Assembly: GCA_020073465.1 (NCBI GenBank)
Contig: JAIQFC010000014.1
Coordinates: 1-64,000 of the forward strand
Reading direction: 5' to 3'
Length of the DNA: 64,000 nt
From: Terriglobia bacterium
GTDB lineage: Bacteria; Acidobacteriota; Terriglobia; Terriglobales; Acidobacteriaceae
Below, piece after piece: positions 52,887 through 61,523 of this stretch. A program made the translations under genes and the position numbers. The notes under the pieces were generated by a model that was given only the letters and a program-made list of their open reading frames with translations, did not search any database and had not been told where the DNA came from. Position 1 is the first letter of the stretch. Each line of letters begins with the position of its first letter.

Positions 52887-53894
52887 ATGCCTTTGACCTT
52901 GCCCAATCTCGACGATCTCTCATGGGAGCAGTTAGTCCGGGAAGGACGCTCCTTGATACCGGCGTACGCACCCGAGTGGACCAACCACAACGCTGCCGAC
53001 CCGGGAATCACTTTGATCGAGTTGTTCGCGTATCTGAGCGAAATTCTGATCTATCGCCTCAACCTGATTTCCGAAAACAACTTCCGCGAGTTCCTGAAGC
53101 TGATCAACGGTCCGGAGTGGGAACATAGCAAGGACCTCCGGCACGAGCTCCAGCAGGAAAAGCGCCGCATCGTCTCCAACCTGCGCCACTTGCACCGCGC
53201 TGTAACCGCACCCGATTTTGAGGCTATGGCTCTTGCTGTGAACACGGAGTTGGCGCCGGATGCCAGCGAGCACGTAATGCAGACCAAGTGTCTCCCCGGG
53301 ATGAATCTGGCAGAACCTGGAGTGCCCTATGAGAATGCCGCGGCTCCGGGGCACTTGAGCGTGATAGTTCTTTCCGACGACCGCGAGGAACCAAGCGAGG
53401 AGTTGCGCAGGCAGATCAGCACAGCGTTGGAAAGCGCGCGACTGCTGACCACGTGGGTGCATGTCGTGGCGCCACGATACGTGACAGTGGCTGTGCGAGT
53501 GAAGATCGCGGTCGAAGACGGAGCCGATGCTGAAGCAGTGCGCACCAGTGCGATGGAAAGCCTCACTCGTTATTTCGATCCGCATCGCGGCGGCCCACAG
53601 GGGAAGGGGTGGCCGTTCGGGCGAGGCGTCTTTGTGTCTGACATCTACGCCCTGTTGGCACGCCTGCCGGGAGTTGCCTTCGTCACCAAACCCGTTGACA
53701 CGCTGACTGGTCAGAGCCTGGACGAAGTGGTGATCGATGCCAGCCTGGCAGCAAGGCAGGTCCGCAACCACAAGGGAGAACTCGAGGCCATCACGCTTCA
53801 GCCCAATGAACTGGTGAAACTGCGGATCGACAGGAACCACATTGCTATGGTTCGCGGTGATGGTGAGCCTGTGAGAAATCGCCGGGAGCCTTGA
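52887..53894 (+). CDS. Second baseplate wedge protein (J-like, Afp12-type)
   Basis: 335 residues. Opens LTLPNLDDLSWEQLVREGRS then WTNHNAADPGITLIELFAYLSE, a frequent eCIS baseplate pattern; the end repeats the J-like features of the previous protein (GVFVSDIYALLARLPGVAFV). It would pair with the larger protein in each wedge. Four-base spacing from the previous stop. Confidence 0.88.
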   Translation: MPLTLPNLDDLSWEQLVREGRSLIPAYAPEWTNHNAADPGITLIELFAYLSEILIYRLNLISENNFREFLKLINGPEWEHSKDLRHELQQEKRRIVSNLRHLHRAVTAPDFEAMALAVNTELAPDASEHVMQTKCLPGMNLAEPGVPYENAAAPGHLSVIVLSDDREEPSEELRRQISTALESARLLTTWVHVVAPRYVTVAVRVKIAVEDGADAEAVRTSAMESLTRYFDPHRGGPQGKGWPFGRGVFVSDIYALLARLPGVAFVTKPVDTLTGQSLDEVVIDASLAARQVRNHKGELEAITLQPNELVKLRIDRNHIAMVRGDGEPVRNRREP

Positions 53895-53932
53895 TCTTGG
53901 CCTGTTCGTCTGTTTGACGAAAGGAATCTGAA

Positions 53933-54607
53933 GTGGCACAGCAGGAAAAATCCATGAGTTCAGATATCCCAGCGATAAGCAGCCGCCTGATGGAATACTT
54001 GCCGTCGGTTTATCAGGAAGGGGACGCCACCGGCCACGTCCTGGACCACTTCCTGCTGGCCTTTGAAACCATTCTGCTGGGACGGGAAAAGGAGGCCAGT
54101 CGCAAGGAAAAAGGAAGGAAATCGGGGAAAGAGCGGGAGGAGCAGACACCGCGTATTGAGGGTCTGGAACAAAAGATCGCCCGACTCCATGAGTTGTTCA
54201 ATCCCAAGGAGACCCTGGAGGACTTCCTCCCCTGGCTCGCCAGCTGGGTGGCATTGGACCTACGCGCCGATCTTCCCCTGCACCGCAGAAGAGACTTGTT
54301 GGCGAACATCGTTCCCCTGTATCAGATTCGTGGCACGAAGAAGTACATGGAAGAACTGCTGAAGTTGCATTTGGATGCAGTCGTCGCGGTCGATGATAGT
54401 GAACTGCCCCGCTTTCAGGTTGCGGTCCATTCCACTCTGGGCAGGGACACTTACGTGGACGGTGGGCCACCGTACTTTTTCCGTGTGAAGCTGGAGTTCT
54501 CGGCAACGGAGCGCGAGGTGGAGGTTCAGTCGCGCATGGCGCGCGAGGTCATCGAGTTGGCGAAACCCGCGCACACAATTTATTCGCTGGACGTGATTCG
54601 CCGCTAG
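53933..54607 (+). CDS. P2 gpI-like tail/baseplate protein
   Basis: 224 residues, GTG start with AAAGGA 8-9 bases upstream (ATG 53954 possible). The pattern LMEYLPSVYQEGDATGHVLD ... FLPWLASWVALDLRADLP, then IVPLYQIRGTKKYMEELLKL is that of the phage tail protein domain of eCIS loci. A highly charged stretch (residues ~48-70) is inserted. Confidence 0.87.
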   Translation: MAQQEKSMSSDIPAISSRLMEYLPSVYQEGDATGHVLDHFLLAFETILLGREKEASRKEKGRKSGKEREEQTPRIEGLEQKIARLHELFNPKETLEDFLPWLASWVALDLRADLPLHRRRDLLANIVPLYQIRGTKKYMEELLKLHLDAVVAVDDSELPRFQVAVHSTLGRDTYVDGGPPYFFRVKLEFSATEREVEVQSRMAREVIELAKPAHTIYSLDVIRR

Positions 54608-54690
54608 GCGGAAGAGCACTAATTAGAGAGGTAGACTGAGCCTTCGCTTGGTTTCGTCGGCTTGGCACGCGTAGGAAGGAGAAAGATGCT

Positions 54691-55641
54691 GTGTCGGTAA
54701 AACGAGCGAATTATTTCAAGCACCAGTTTCTGCGCGAGCAGGATTTCAAAGAAGAGCAGGCCTATCACGTCGAGATGCGCCGGCGCCATAACCGCCTGTT
54801 CCATTCCTGGGGTATTGCGGACGGTCTGGAAGTCAGCAAGAAGGGCGACCGCGAACTGATCGTCGAGCCGGGAACCGCACTCGACAAGGACGGCCGAGAG
54901 ATCGTGCTCGCTTCTCCATTTACGCTACAGGTGCCGGCCTTCGACGCGAGTTCGCACACCTACGTCACCATTGAATATCGCGAGTTGTTTGAGCATTCCG
55001 ATCTTGAGACCGTAGGAGGCGTCGAGGGATATCTCCGCGTCACCGAGTTGCCTGAGATCAAGCTAAGGAGGCACCATCCCACGCAGGATGGCGCCGTCGT
55101 GGCTCTTGCCCGTGTGCACCTCGATGAATTCAGCAACATTCATCATGTGGACCATTCCGTCCGGCGAAGGGCCGGCACTGCCTCTGCTGCCGCCGGCTGG
55201 GTGAGATTGGCGTTCAAACCCGTGCGAATGGAGCTGATCAGGATTGACCGGAAACTGGTTCAGCCCGCAGATGCGGAACGCCGTCTGGAGGCTGAATTCA
55301 CCTGCGATGTCGCCCACGCGTACTGCGGCGAACGAGGCGCGAGAGGGTCGATGCAAATCCCGGTTCCACCCGGCGCCGAACGCGTTACCGCCTTTCGCAT
55401 CTCCGGGACAACTCGCGGAAACGTGCGCGTGCAACTGGTCAGAACCGGATGGAATGCGAGCGAGAACAGAGGGGAGCAGACCGAGCTCCTATCCGAGAGT
55501 GTGAGAGACGCTTCTTTTCACAAGGAACTCCGGGTAGCGGACCACCTGCAGCAACTTCATGGCGAAAATCACGCCCTGGCCATTGCCGTGGTGGCTGACG
55601 CCGAAACCGATATATGGCTGGTGGCCTGCCATTTTGAATAA
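54691..55641 (+). CDS. Putative fibre or baseplate-periphery protein
   Basis: 316 residues, GTG start with AAGGAGAAAG in front. Opens VKRANYFKHQFLREQDFKEEQAYH, RRHNRLFHSWGIADGLEV and GTALDKDGREIVLASPF, a pattern of proteins found near the 3' end of eCIS operons and related to phage fibre heads or baseplate adaptors. The last ~100 residues are a separate beta domain. No classical trimeric tail-fibre gene follows, so this may be the host-contact component. Confidence 0.7.
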   Translation: MSVKRANYFKHQFLREQDFKEEQAYHVEMRRRHNRLFHSWGIADGLEVSKKGDRELIVEPGTALDKDGREIVLASPFTLQVPAFDASSHTYVTIEYRELFEHSDLETVGGVEGYLRVTELPEIKLRRHHPTQDGAVVALARVHLDEFSNIHHVDHSVRRRAGTASAAAGWVRLAFKPVRMELIRIDRKLVQPADAERRLEAEFTCDVAHAYCGERGARGSMQIPVPPGAERVTAFRISGTTRGNVRVQLVRTGWNASENRGEQTELLSESVRDASFHKELRVADHLQQLHGENHALAIAVVADAETDIWLVACHFE

Positions 55642-55674
55642 CGCCTGACTACTATCAAGAAAGGACAGCGCGCC

Positions 55675-56517
55675 ATGGACCTCAACAAAGCCATCCAATT
55701 CGCACAGTTGGTGAATGAAGCGTATGCCATACCTCCGGGGGACCTCGCCAATCGTGCGGGTAAAGACATCTCGGTCAGCTACGGCGGCACTGCGGTTGCC
55801 TACAAGGTGATCACGAGCATCTATGCTTGCGACCTGGCAACCGACATGAATCCGAATCGCGGCCAAGGCGCGGTCTCCATGGGACTTGTTCTGCAGTCCG
55901 ATTCCGGCGACGTAGCCATAGCCATTCGGGGGACGGAAGGCATTCTGGAGTGGGTCCATGACGCCGAGTTCCTCAGCGTAAAGTGTCCATTTCTCATCGG
56001 TGCGGGCTCTACCGAGGACGGCTTTACTTCGATGTACCTTTCCTTGACAGCGGCTGTGGGATCGGGATCCCCACGGCTGGTGCAGGTTTTGCCAGGGTTA
56101 CCCTTCCTTAAACCGGTCACCTCGGTAACGATTTGCGGGCACAGCCTGGGAGGCGCGTTGGCCACACTGCTGGCTCTTGACGTGGCGGCGAATACAAAAT
56201 TCAAGAACCCTACGGTTTACACGTATGCGAGCCCGCGGACCGGAGATCACTTGTTTGTGTCTACTTACAATCAGGTGGTCCCCAACACATTTCGTATCGC
56301 GAATCGAGTCGACCTGGTTCCAAAGCTTCCCCTGCCACCTCTCTATGAGCATGTTTTGGGACTCTTCGAGTTAAATCCCATCAAGCTCGGTATTCCACCA
56401 AAGCTATTGATAAAACTCGACATTGCGTGCCAGCACGTGCTCAACAGCTACCTCCATCTGTTGTCAGGTCTCGCTGCAGGCGGCACGATCTCCCTCGATT
56501 CCAAGTGCGCTCCCTGA
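55675..56517 (+). CDS. Class 3 lipase, candidate eCIS cargo
   Basis: 280 residues; AAAGGA before the ATG. Alpha/beta-hydrolase of the lipase 3 type: oxyanion region AIAIRGTEGILEWVHDAEF, nucleophile elbow ICGHSLGGALATLLALD (S157), D213 in NRVDLVPKLPL, and H254 as the likely third residue. No signal peptide is seen, so export would need the injection system. It is the last gene of the operon, a usual place for toxin cargo. It could also be an ordinary cytoplasmic hydrolase. Confidence 0.85.
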   Translation: MDLNKAIQFAQLVNEAYAIPPGDLANRAGKDISVSYGGTAVAYKVITSIYACDLATDMNPNRGQGAVSMGLVLQSDSGDVAIAIRGTEGILEWVHDAEFLSVKCPFLIGAGSTEDGFTSMYLSLTAAVGSGSPRLVQVLPGLPFLKPVTSVTICGHSLGGALATLLALDVAANTKFKNPTVYTYASPRTGDHLFVSTYNQVVPNTFRIANRVDLVPKLPLPPLYEHVLGLFELNPIKLGIPPKLLIKLDIACQHVLNSYLHLLSGLAAGGTISLDSKCAP

Positions 56518-56806
56518 TTGCAGAGGCGCGGCGGCGGGAGAAACTGGTGCACAGCTTGGAAGAACGCGGGTGCGTGGGTGTGGTCGAATGACCTTCGCTT
56601 CCGCGATCTCCGATAGCCTGCCGAAATTCTTGGAGAGACGCGGCCGTTTCGCGTAAAGCCCCATCGGCACCAGATCGGAAGCGCAACGTCAGGTCATGAA
56701 TGCAGTCGCCAGTTCGCTACCGGCCATAGTGGACACCAAATTGATAACCAACTCGCCCCTTTGTTAAGATCAAAGAGTCGCAGGGTATTGAACCACTCTT
56801 CTTTTT

Positions 56807-56883
56807 AGGCGCGTAGCTCAGTTGGTTAGAGCGCTACCTTGACACGGTAGAGGTCAGGAGTTCGAGTCTCCTCGTGCCTACCA
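56807..56883 (+). tRNA. tRNA-Val (anticodon GAC)
   Basis: Full cloverleaf: acceptor AGGCGCG/CGTGCCT, D arm GCTC...GAGC, anticodon stem CTACC/GGTAG around TTGACAC (anticodon GAC), variable AGGTC, T arm AGGAG-TTCGAGT-CTCCT, discriminator A and encoded CCA. It lies at the junction of the eCIS operon and a recombinase remnant, so it may be an integration site. Confidence 0.95.
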
Positions 56884-56953
56884 TTTCTTTTCAACGGTTT
56901 GGAGCCGTTGCCCATTCTTCCTGTCCCGTTTTTATCCACTCTTCAATCCATAT

Positions 56954-57506
56954 CTACTGCACAGTCCCTTCGGCGTGGCTGAAGATCGCATCCAGCATCA
57001 TCTCCTGGGCTGCGATCAGTTCATCCATATCCGTCTGGGCGTAGTGGTCCGGCATGGTCGTGCTCTTCGCATGCCGCATGCTGCGCTGGACCGTTTTGAC
57101 GTCGGTCTTCTGCTTGGTGACGAGGAACGATGCCAGGCTGTGGCGCAGGTTGTGGAACCCGAACCGCTGGCCCTTTTCGAGCTGCACCCCCGCTTTGATA
57201 GCCGCCGGCCGAAGATAATCGACGCATAGCATGTTGCCTACGCGAGGCGTGCGTCCGTGGGTTTTATTGGAAGCGAAAACCCAATCCGTCGCTCTTGCAT
57301 AAGCGGTTTCTTTCTGCCACGCGCGAAGATACTTCGCCAGAAGCGGGGCCATCGCAACCGAAGCTTTAGACTTCTCCGATTTCGGATCCCCGACGTTGCC
57401 CCTGATCCAACGGTGGCGGACGTGGATTTGGTTGTTCTCCCAATCCAAGTCTGTCCACCTGAGGCCTGCAATCTCCGAATACCTGAGTCCTGTGGCCGCG
57501 TCAGAC
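56954..57506 (-). pseudogene. Tyrosine recombinase, C-terminal remnant
   Basis: About 180 codons of the catalytic domain: AATGLRYSEIAGLRW (first catalytic Arg), the HNLRHSLASFL box (H-x2-R), and the nucleophile Tyr in TTMPDHYAQTD. The N-terminal arm and core-binding domain are missing: near 57500 the frame runs into an AraC-type gene in another reading frame. The longest ATG-started frame is 56954-57448. It points toward tRNA-Val 70 bases away, as integrases do at their attachment site. Confidence 0.85.
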
Positions 57507-58182
57507 GAACGTATTCGCCGACGCTACAGCCGTAGTACCGACGAAACATTCGAGCCAGGTGGACGGGATGGCAACCTATCACCTGAGCCGTCTTTGCCAG
57601 TGAGATGGGCTCTGAGAAACGAGCATCCAGCAACTCTTTCGCTTGATGGAGCCACGCCGGCGGCCGCCCGTGACGAGGCGATTCCCCCCGGCAAATCTCT
57701 GCAATCATCTCGAGGCCAATGCTTTCCCCGATCAACGGGGACAATGCGTCTGCTCGCCGGAATTCCGCATATAGCCTTCGGGCCAGCCGCGGAAGATTAC
57801 CCTGCAGCAAAGTCGGCCCAGCTGGTAACGATCCGTGATCTTTCGCCCAGGCCACAATGGAGGGGTTCAATTCGAAGAAAAAGCAATGCCCTCCATGGTG
57901 GTGGAATTCATTCGAGTGCGGTTCGTCCGCAGGTGTAAATATGAGTTGCTTGGCCTCTCGGTCAACGAACTTCCGGCCGAAATGTTCCGTGAGGCTTCCC
58001 TCAAGCAAGAAGTAAACCGAGTTGGTTTCGTGCGAGTGAACTGGAATCCTGGAACCTGCGGGATGCCTCATCTCGCTCAGGTGAAAACCTGCGACATCGA
58101 GCTTCTGGAGATGCGCATTTGCCAGTTCAGCAGATGCCGCAGAATTCTCAAACCAGGTGGTGCGCGGAAGTAAGGTCGTCAT
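57238..58182 (-). CDS. AraC-type regulator truncated and fused to recombinase DNA
   Basis: 314-codon frame. Residues 1-~228 are an AraC regulator: cupin sensor (HETNSVYFLLEGSLTEHFG), then the first HTH (SLAKTAQVIGCHPVHLARMF) and the start of the linker helix (GCSVGEYVRLTR). From about codon 230 on (57500 downward) the protein sequence is meaningless because the DNA is the recombinase gene read out of frame. The second HTH is therefore lost and DNA binding is likely damaged. Best seen as a broken gene made by an insertion or deletion. Confidence 0.75.
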   Translation of the reverse strand: MTTLLPRTTWFENSAASAELANAHLQKLDVAGFHLSEMRHPAGSRIPVHSHETNSVYFLLEGSLTEHFGRKFVDREAKQLIFTPADEPHSNEFHHHGGHCFFFELNPSIVAWAKDHGSLPAGPTLLQGNLPRLARRLYAEFRRADALSPLIGESIGLEMIAEICRGESPRHGRPPAWLHQAKELLDARFSEPISLAKTAQVIGCHPVHLARMFRRYYGCSVGEYVRLTRPQDSGIRRLQASGGQTWIGRTTKSTSATVGSGATSGIRNRRSLKLRLRWPRFWRSIFARGRKKPLMQERRIGFSLPIKPTDARLA

Positions 58183-58324
58183 CCAAAATAGTTACGATAA
58201 GCGGCCCGTTTAGGTTCCGTGACCATGCGATGCCGTACGCTGGACCCAACTGGTTAGTCGGCTAACCGTGGAGAGGACATGCGGTCCAGGAATGGGTGTC
58301 TGGGAGGTGACGGACGAGATTCTG

Positions 58325-58400
58325 GACGGATAGTCGGCAAGCCGGAAGTTACAGAGACGCCGGCCCAGTTTCCGGTTTGCCCGTCACTCGGGAGTAATCG
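58325..58400. repeat. Local spacer repeat, copy A
   Basis: GGATAGTCGGCAAGCCGGAAGT ... (~25 bases) ... TTTCCGGTTTGCCCGTCACTC. Shares the CGGAAGTnA / TTCCGGTTnGCnCGT frame with copies at 60615 and 61960. Arms CCGGAAG and TTTCCGG allow a hairpin. Confidence 0.6.
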
Positions 58401-59352
58401 CTGAGGTGTCGGTATCGAATTTCGCGGGGCGCTGCCTGGGACCCAGGACCGCGTCCGGGCTGGGGTATTTGGTCTCGCGGAGCCAATGAGTAACAACGAA
58501 GCCAAGCACGGCCAACAACAGAACGCACAGCACGCTCCCCTCGGGGCCCACAGAGCCGCCCGTCAACCACGCCGGGCCGGAAAAGCTTCCGTTGAACAAG
58601 TGCCCCGGCAGCACCTGGCCGCTATCAGGAACGCCATAGAAGAAGGTCTGAGCCCAGTCCCACGCCACATGAAATCCGATCGGCATCCACAGGTCCCCGC
58701 TCCTTCGCAACAGGAAGCAAAAGAACAATCCTCCTGCGCTTGCGTTAAACAGTCCCAGCCAAGTCTCGCCCGAATTCCCGGAGTGACTGTAGCCAAAGAA
58801 TGCCGCCGTGAGAAACGCGGCAGGCCAGAAACCGATACCCTTGGAGAGTGTGAACAGACCGTAACCGCGGTAGTGAAACTCCTCTCTTACACCAACGATG
58901 AGGAAGGCCGCCCCATAGAAGCCGGCGAATTGTAAGCTCTCTACACCGTGCAGGGCGATTTTTCCGAAGTGGAAGATTCCGATAGCACGCATAACAGCCA
59001 GCAACGTTGTGAGCGAGGCGAACCCGAGCAGAACCCCCTGCCAGAACTGGCTACGGAAAGTGCGCCGCCAGGGCAAGCCATAATCGGCGATTGTTCTTCC
59101 TTCGATCTTCGCCATTACCCAGCTTGCCAGCAGGAAAGCAATGAAGTCCACGACATCACGGGCAAGGTACTGAGAGACTTCATCCCAGCCGCGCATCATG
59201 GGCGAAATAAACTGGCTGTTGGCTCTGAAGAGCACAAAGAGAATGGCGAGGAAAATCAGCAAGCGCCATCCGGAGCGCAAGCCGTAAGAGCTGACAAAAT
59301 AAATTCGCAGCCTTGGGCTGTTAGAGAGTCCAGCGGAACCGATTCCTGTCAT
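58384..59352 (-). CDS. CPBP-family intramembrane metalloprotease
   Basis: 322 residues from ATG 59352 (GGGGGAAAG upstream); the longer frame to 59691 is not protein-like. About eight membrane helices. CPBP (Abi/Rce1-like) motifs are present: REEFHYRGYG (EExxxR), FFGYSHSGN (FxxxH) and HVAWDW (HxxxB). Such proteases process membrane substrates or prenylated proteins, and some protect against bacteriocins. Divergent from the next AraC-type gene. Confidence 0.88.
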   Translation of the reverse strand: MTGIGSAGLSNSPRLRIYFVSSYGLRSGWRLLIFLAILFVLFRANSQFISPMMRGWDEVSQYLARDVVDFIAFLLASWVMAKIEGRTIADYGLPWRRTFRSQFWQGVLLGFASLTTLLAVMRAIGIFHFGKIALHGVESLQFAGFYGAAFLIVGVREEFHYRGYGLFTLSKGIGFWPAAFLTAAFFGYSHSGNSGETWLGLFNASAGGLFFCFLLRRSGDLWMPIGFHVAWDWAQTFFYGVPDSGQVLPGHLFNGSFSGPAWLTGGSVGPEGSVLCVLLLAVLGFVVTHWLRETKYPSPDAVLGPRQRPAKFDTDTSAITPE

Positions 59353-59419
59353 TTGTTCTTTCCCCCGCGGGCATGGTGTAATCGTCTCACTCGTTGGACG
59401 ATGGGGGAGCCCTGCAGCC

Positions 59420-60517
59420 ATGGCGATTCCCGCCAAAAAACTAGCGAAACGCGACACAAGATCAATTCCTGGCCTCTTTGCGACTGGGTCCTGGCTGGAT
59501 TGCGTAGATGGGCCTGCTCTCACGGTGCCCGTAAAGTCTGTTAGGAATGTCGTGACAGCGGCTTCGCCCCGAATCGAGCCGGAGCGGATCTGCCAGACAG
59601 TTGGGATGGAGTCCACCCAACTGAGCGATCCGCTCGCGCGTGTGCCGATAACCCAACTGATCGCGGCCTTTGAAACGGCGGCTAAACTCACCGGGGACGG
59701 CGCATTCGGATTGCATGTGGGAGCGCGGACGCAAATCCGCTCATTTGGACTCCTGGGCTATATCGTCATGAATTGCTCCACCTTCGGCGAAGCCCTCGAT
59801 CGGGTTGCGCGTTACTTTCCCCTCTGGACCGACGGCGCTGCGTTTCGCTTTATCAAGGACGGCTCCTGGGCGCATCTGACGTGGGAGTATCTCGACCCGT
59901 CGGTCGCCGACTGCCGTCACGATTGCGAAATGACCTTGTTGTGCGTTGCGAAAATAAGTCACCTGCTGTGCGAGGATGGATACCGGCATCGAGAAGTTCA
60001 TTTTCAACACGTGGCTCCGAAGGATGTATCCGAACACAGGAGGCTATTCCAGGCACCCGTATATTTTTCTAGGCGGTCAAACCAACTGACTTTTGACAAA
60101 ACCATACTGGCCACTCGCCTGAAGAGCGCGGATCCAGAGTTGCTTGAGCTGCTCATTCAGTTTGGCGACTCGCTGCTTGCGGGGATCTCGACGCAGCGCA
60201 CTCAGGTGGACCGCACGAGGATTGCACTGCGCCAAGCAATACTGAAGGGTGACGTGCAGTTAAACACCGTTTCCCGCTCCCTGGGTCTGGGAGTTCGAAC
60301 ACTCCAGCGAAAGCTGAAAGAGCGTGGAGCAACGTACACCGGGTTGCTGGGCAGCATGCGCCGTAACCTCGCCGAACACTACGTGCGCGACTCGCAGATG
60401 ACCATCAGTGAAATCTCTGATCGGTTGGCGTTTGCACACCCCAGCGAATTCTATCGTGCTTTTCGCCTGTGGACAGGGACGACTCCACACCGATTCAGAC
60501 GCCTCAATTCGGCTTAG
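59420..60517 (+). CDS. AraC-type regulator with arabinose-binding-like N-terminal domain
   Basis: 365 residues. Residues ~65-250 match the Arabinose_bd domain of OruR-type regulators (TQLIAAFETAAKLTGDGAFG, LGYIVMNCSTFGEALDRVARYF). The C-terminal double HTH is complete (NTVSRSLGLGVRTLQRKL and ISDRLAFAHPSEFYRAFRLW). The true start may be downstream of 59420, as the first ~45 residues are unlike the family. Probably controls the divergent CPBP gene or a nearby pathway. Confidence 0.87.
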   Translation: MAIPAKKLAKRDTRSIPGLFATGSWLDCVDGPALTVPVKSVRNVVTAASPRIEPERICQTVGMESTQLSDPLARVPITQLIAAFETAAKLTGDGAFGLHVGARTQIRSFGLLGYIVMNCSTFGEALDRVARYFPLWTDGAAFRFIKDGSWAHLTWEYLDPSVADCRHDCEMTLLCVAKISHLLCEDGYRHREVHFQHVAPKDVSEHRRLFQAPVYFSRRSNQLTFDKTILATRLKSADPELLELLIQFGDSLLAGISTQRTQVDRTRIALRQAILKGDVQLNTVSRSLGLGVRTLQRKLKERGATYTGLLGSMRRNLAEHYVRDSQMTISEISDRLAFAHPSEFYRAFRLWTGTTPHRFRRLNSA

Positions 60518-60614
60518 GTCTCCCAGTGCGAGATGCACGTGAGCTAGCGCACAATTGCCTACAAAGCCACCTATCCGCTAGAAATCAGCCAGTGGGTACC
60601 CACACGTCCGTCGT

Positions 60615-60722
60615 GGGCGGATTGTCGGCGATCCGGAAGTAATCCAGATGGGCACCGAGCGGATCAGTACCGAGAAGTCGGCTTGGCTCCGGTCAACTTC
60701 CGGTTAGCTCGTAATGCAGGAG
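60615..60722. repeat. Local spacer repeat, copy B
   Basis: GGATTGTCGGCGATCCGGAAGT ... GGATCAGTACCGAGAAGTCGGCTT ... ACTTCCGGTTAGCTCGTAATG. The middle words match copy C at 61960. Confidence 0.6.
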
Positions 60723-60728
60723 AAACAA

Positions 60729-61067
60729 TCACTGACTGCGGCGGAGACTGACGCGGCGTGCAGCATCCCTCCAGGGGCTCCGTACGGTGTAGCACGGGAT
60801 AGCTGTAACATTTTCCTTACTAGCCGCGAGCAGTTTCCTTCGGACCAGCCAACTAACCGCAGCTTGCGCCGAACTCTTCGACAGCCCGACCGACTCGGCC
60901 AATTCCTGATAACTCACCTGAACGGGTCCCTGCCTGCGTGCTTGTTGGGCGGTGAGCCATACATAGACGAGGAAGGTGGCAGGTCTCCGATCATGCCCGA
61001 CCAGGTCACGCATCAATACGTCTACGACGTAATCATCTAGGTTCAGCACGGCTATACCGGCAACCAA
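60729..61067 (-). CDS. Small HTH protein
   Basis: 112 residues if the TTG at 61067 is used; GTG 61049 is possible. The centre is a winged-helix: VQVSYQELAESVGLSKSSAQ followed by AAVSWLVRRKLLAAS. Such short proteins are usually GntR/MarR-like repressor fragments or phage-type regulators. No partner gene is obvious. Confidence 0.65.
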   Translation of the reverse strand: MVAGIAVLNLDDYVVDVLMRDLVGHDRRPATFLVYVWLTAQQARRQGPVQVSYQELAESVGLSKSSAQAAVSWLVRRKLLAASKENVTAIPCYTVRSPWRDAARRVSLRRSQ

Positions 61068-61145
61068 TATAGCAATGACTGGCTCATTGCGCCCGCGGAT
61101 TCTGCAGGCTATGCTCCGGACACTTTAATTCAGGGAGGAGCATCT

Positions 61146-61523
61146 ATGGTTCGGGGAATAAAGTTTGTCGGCATTCCCGTTCGCGATCAGGACGTGTCGC
61201 TGAAATTCTATACTGAGGCACTGGGCCTGAAAGTAGTTACCGACCAGCCCTTCACGGACACGCAACGCTGGATTGAACTCCTCATTCCAGGCGCGGAGAC
61301 CGGCCTCGCCCTCTACACGCCCGAAGGTCACGAGAGGCGCATCGGCGAGTTTCAGTCCATTGCCTTCTGGTGTGACGACGTGTTCGCAACCGCCAAGGTG
61401 CTGAAGTCCAAAGGCGTTACTTTTGCCCAGGAACCCAAGAACGAGCCCTGGGGATCAATCGCCATCTTCAAGGATCCGGACGGGAATCAGTTCGCGCTCT
61501 CCAGCAAGGTCAATCGCAAATGA
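61146..61523 (+). CDS. VOC (glyoxalase-fold) protein
   Basis: 125 residues; GGAGG nine bases before the ATG. A full VOC fold with IKFVGIPVRDQDVSLKFYTE, IELLIPGAETGLALY, FWCDDVFATAKVLKSKGV, and the metal-site-like end FKDPDGNQFALSS. Substrate unknown. The next gene starts in its ATGA overlap. Confidence 0.9.
   Translation: MVRGIKFVGIPVRDQDVSLKFYTEALGLKVVTDQPFTDTQRWIELLIPGAETGLALYTPEGHERRIGEFQSIAFWCDDVFATAKVLKSKGVTFAQEPKNEPWGSIAIFKDPDGNQFALSSKVNRK

Noticed and set aside
52932-54149. 405-codon minus-strand open frame
   Set aside because: Antisense across two baseplate genes; no ribosome site or recognisable domain.
54673-54690. TGGCACG at ~54664 as a sigma-54 -24 element
   Set aside because: The -24 word fits perfectly but no TTGC-like -12 element follows at the required distance.
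30247-56517. Locus as a prophage or a type VI secretion system
   Set aside because: No capsid, portal, terminase or lysis genes, and no TssJLM membrane complex; AAA+ (Afp15), DUF4255, DUF4157 and two sheath genes fit an eCIS.
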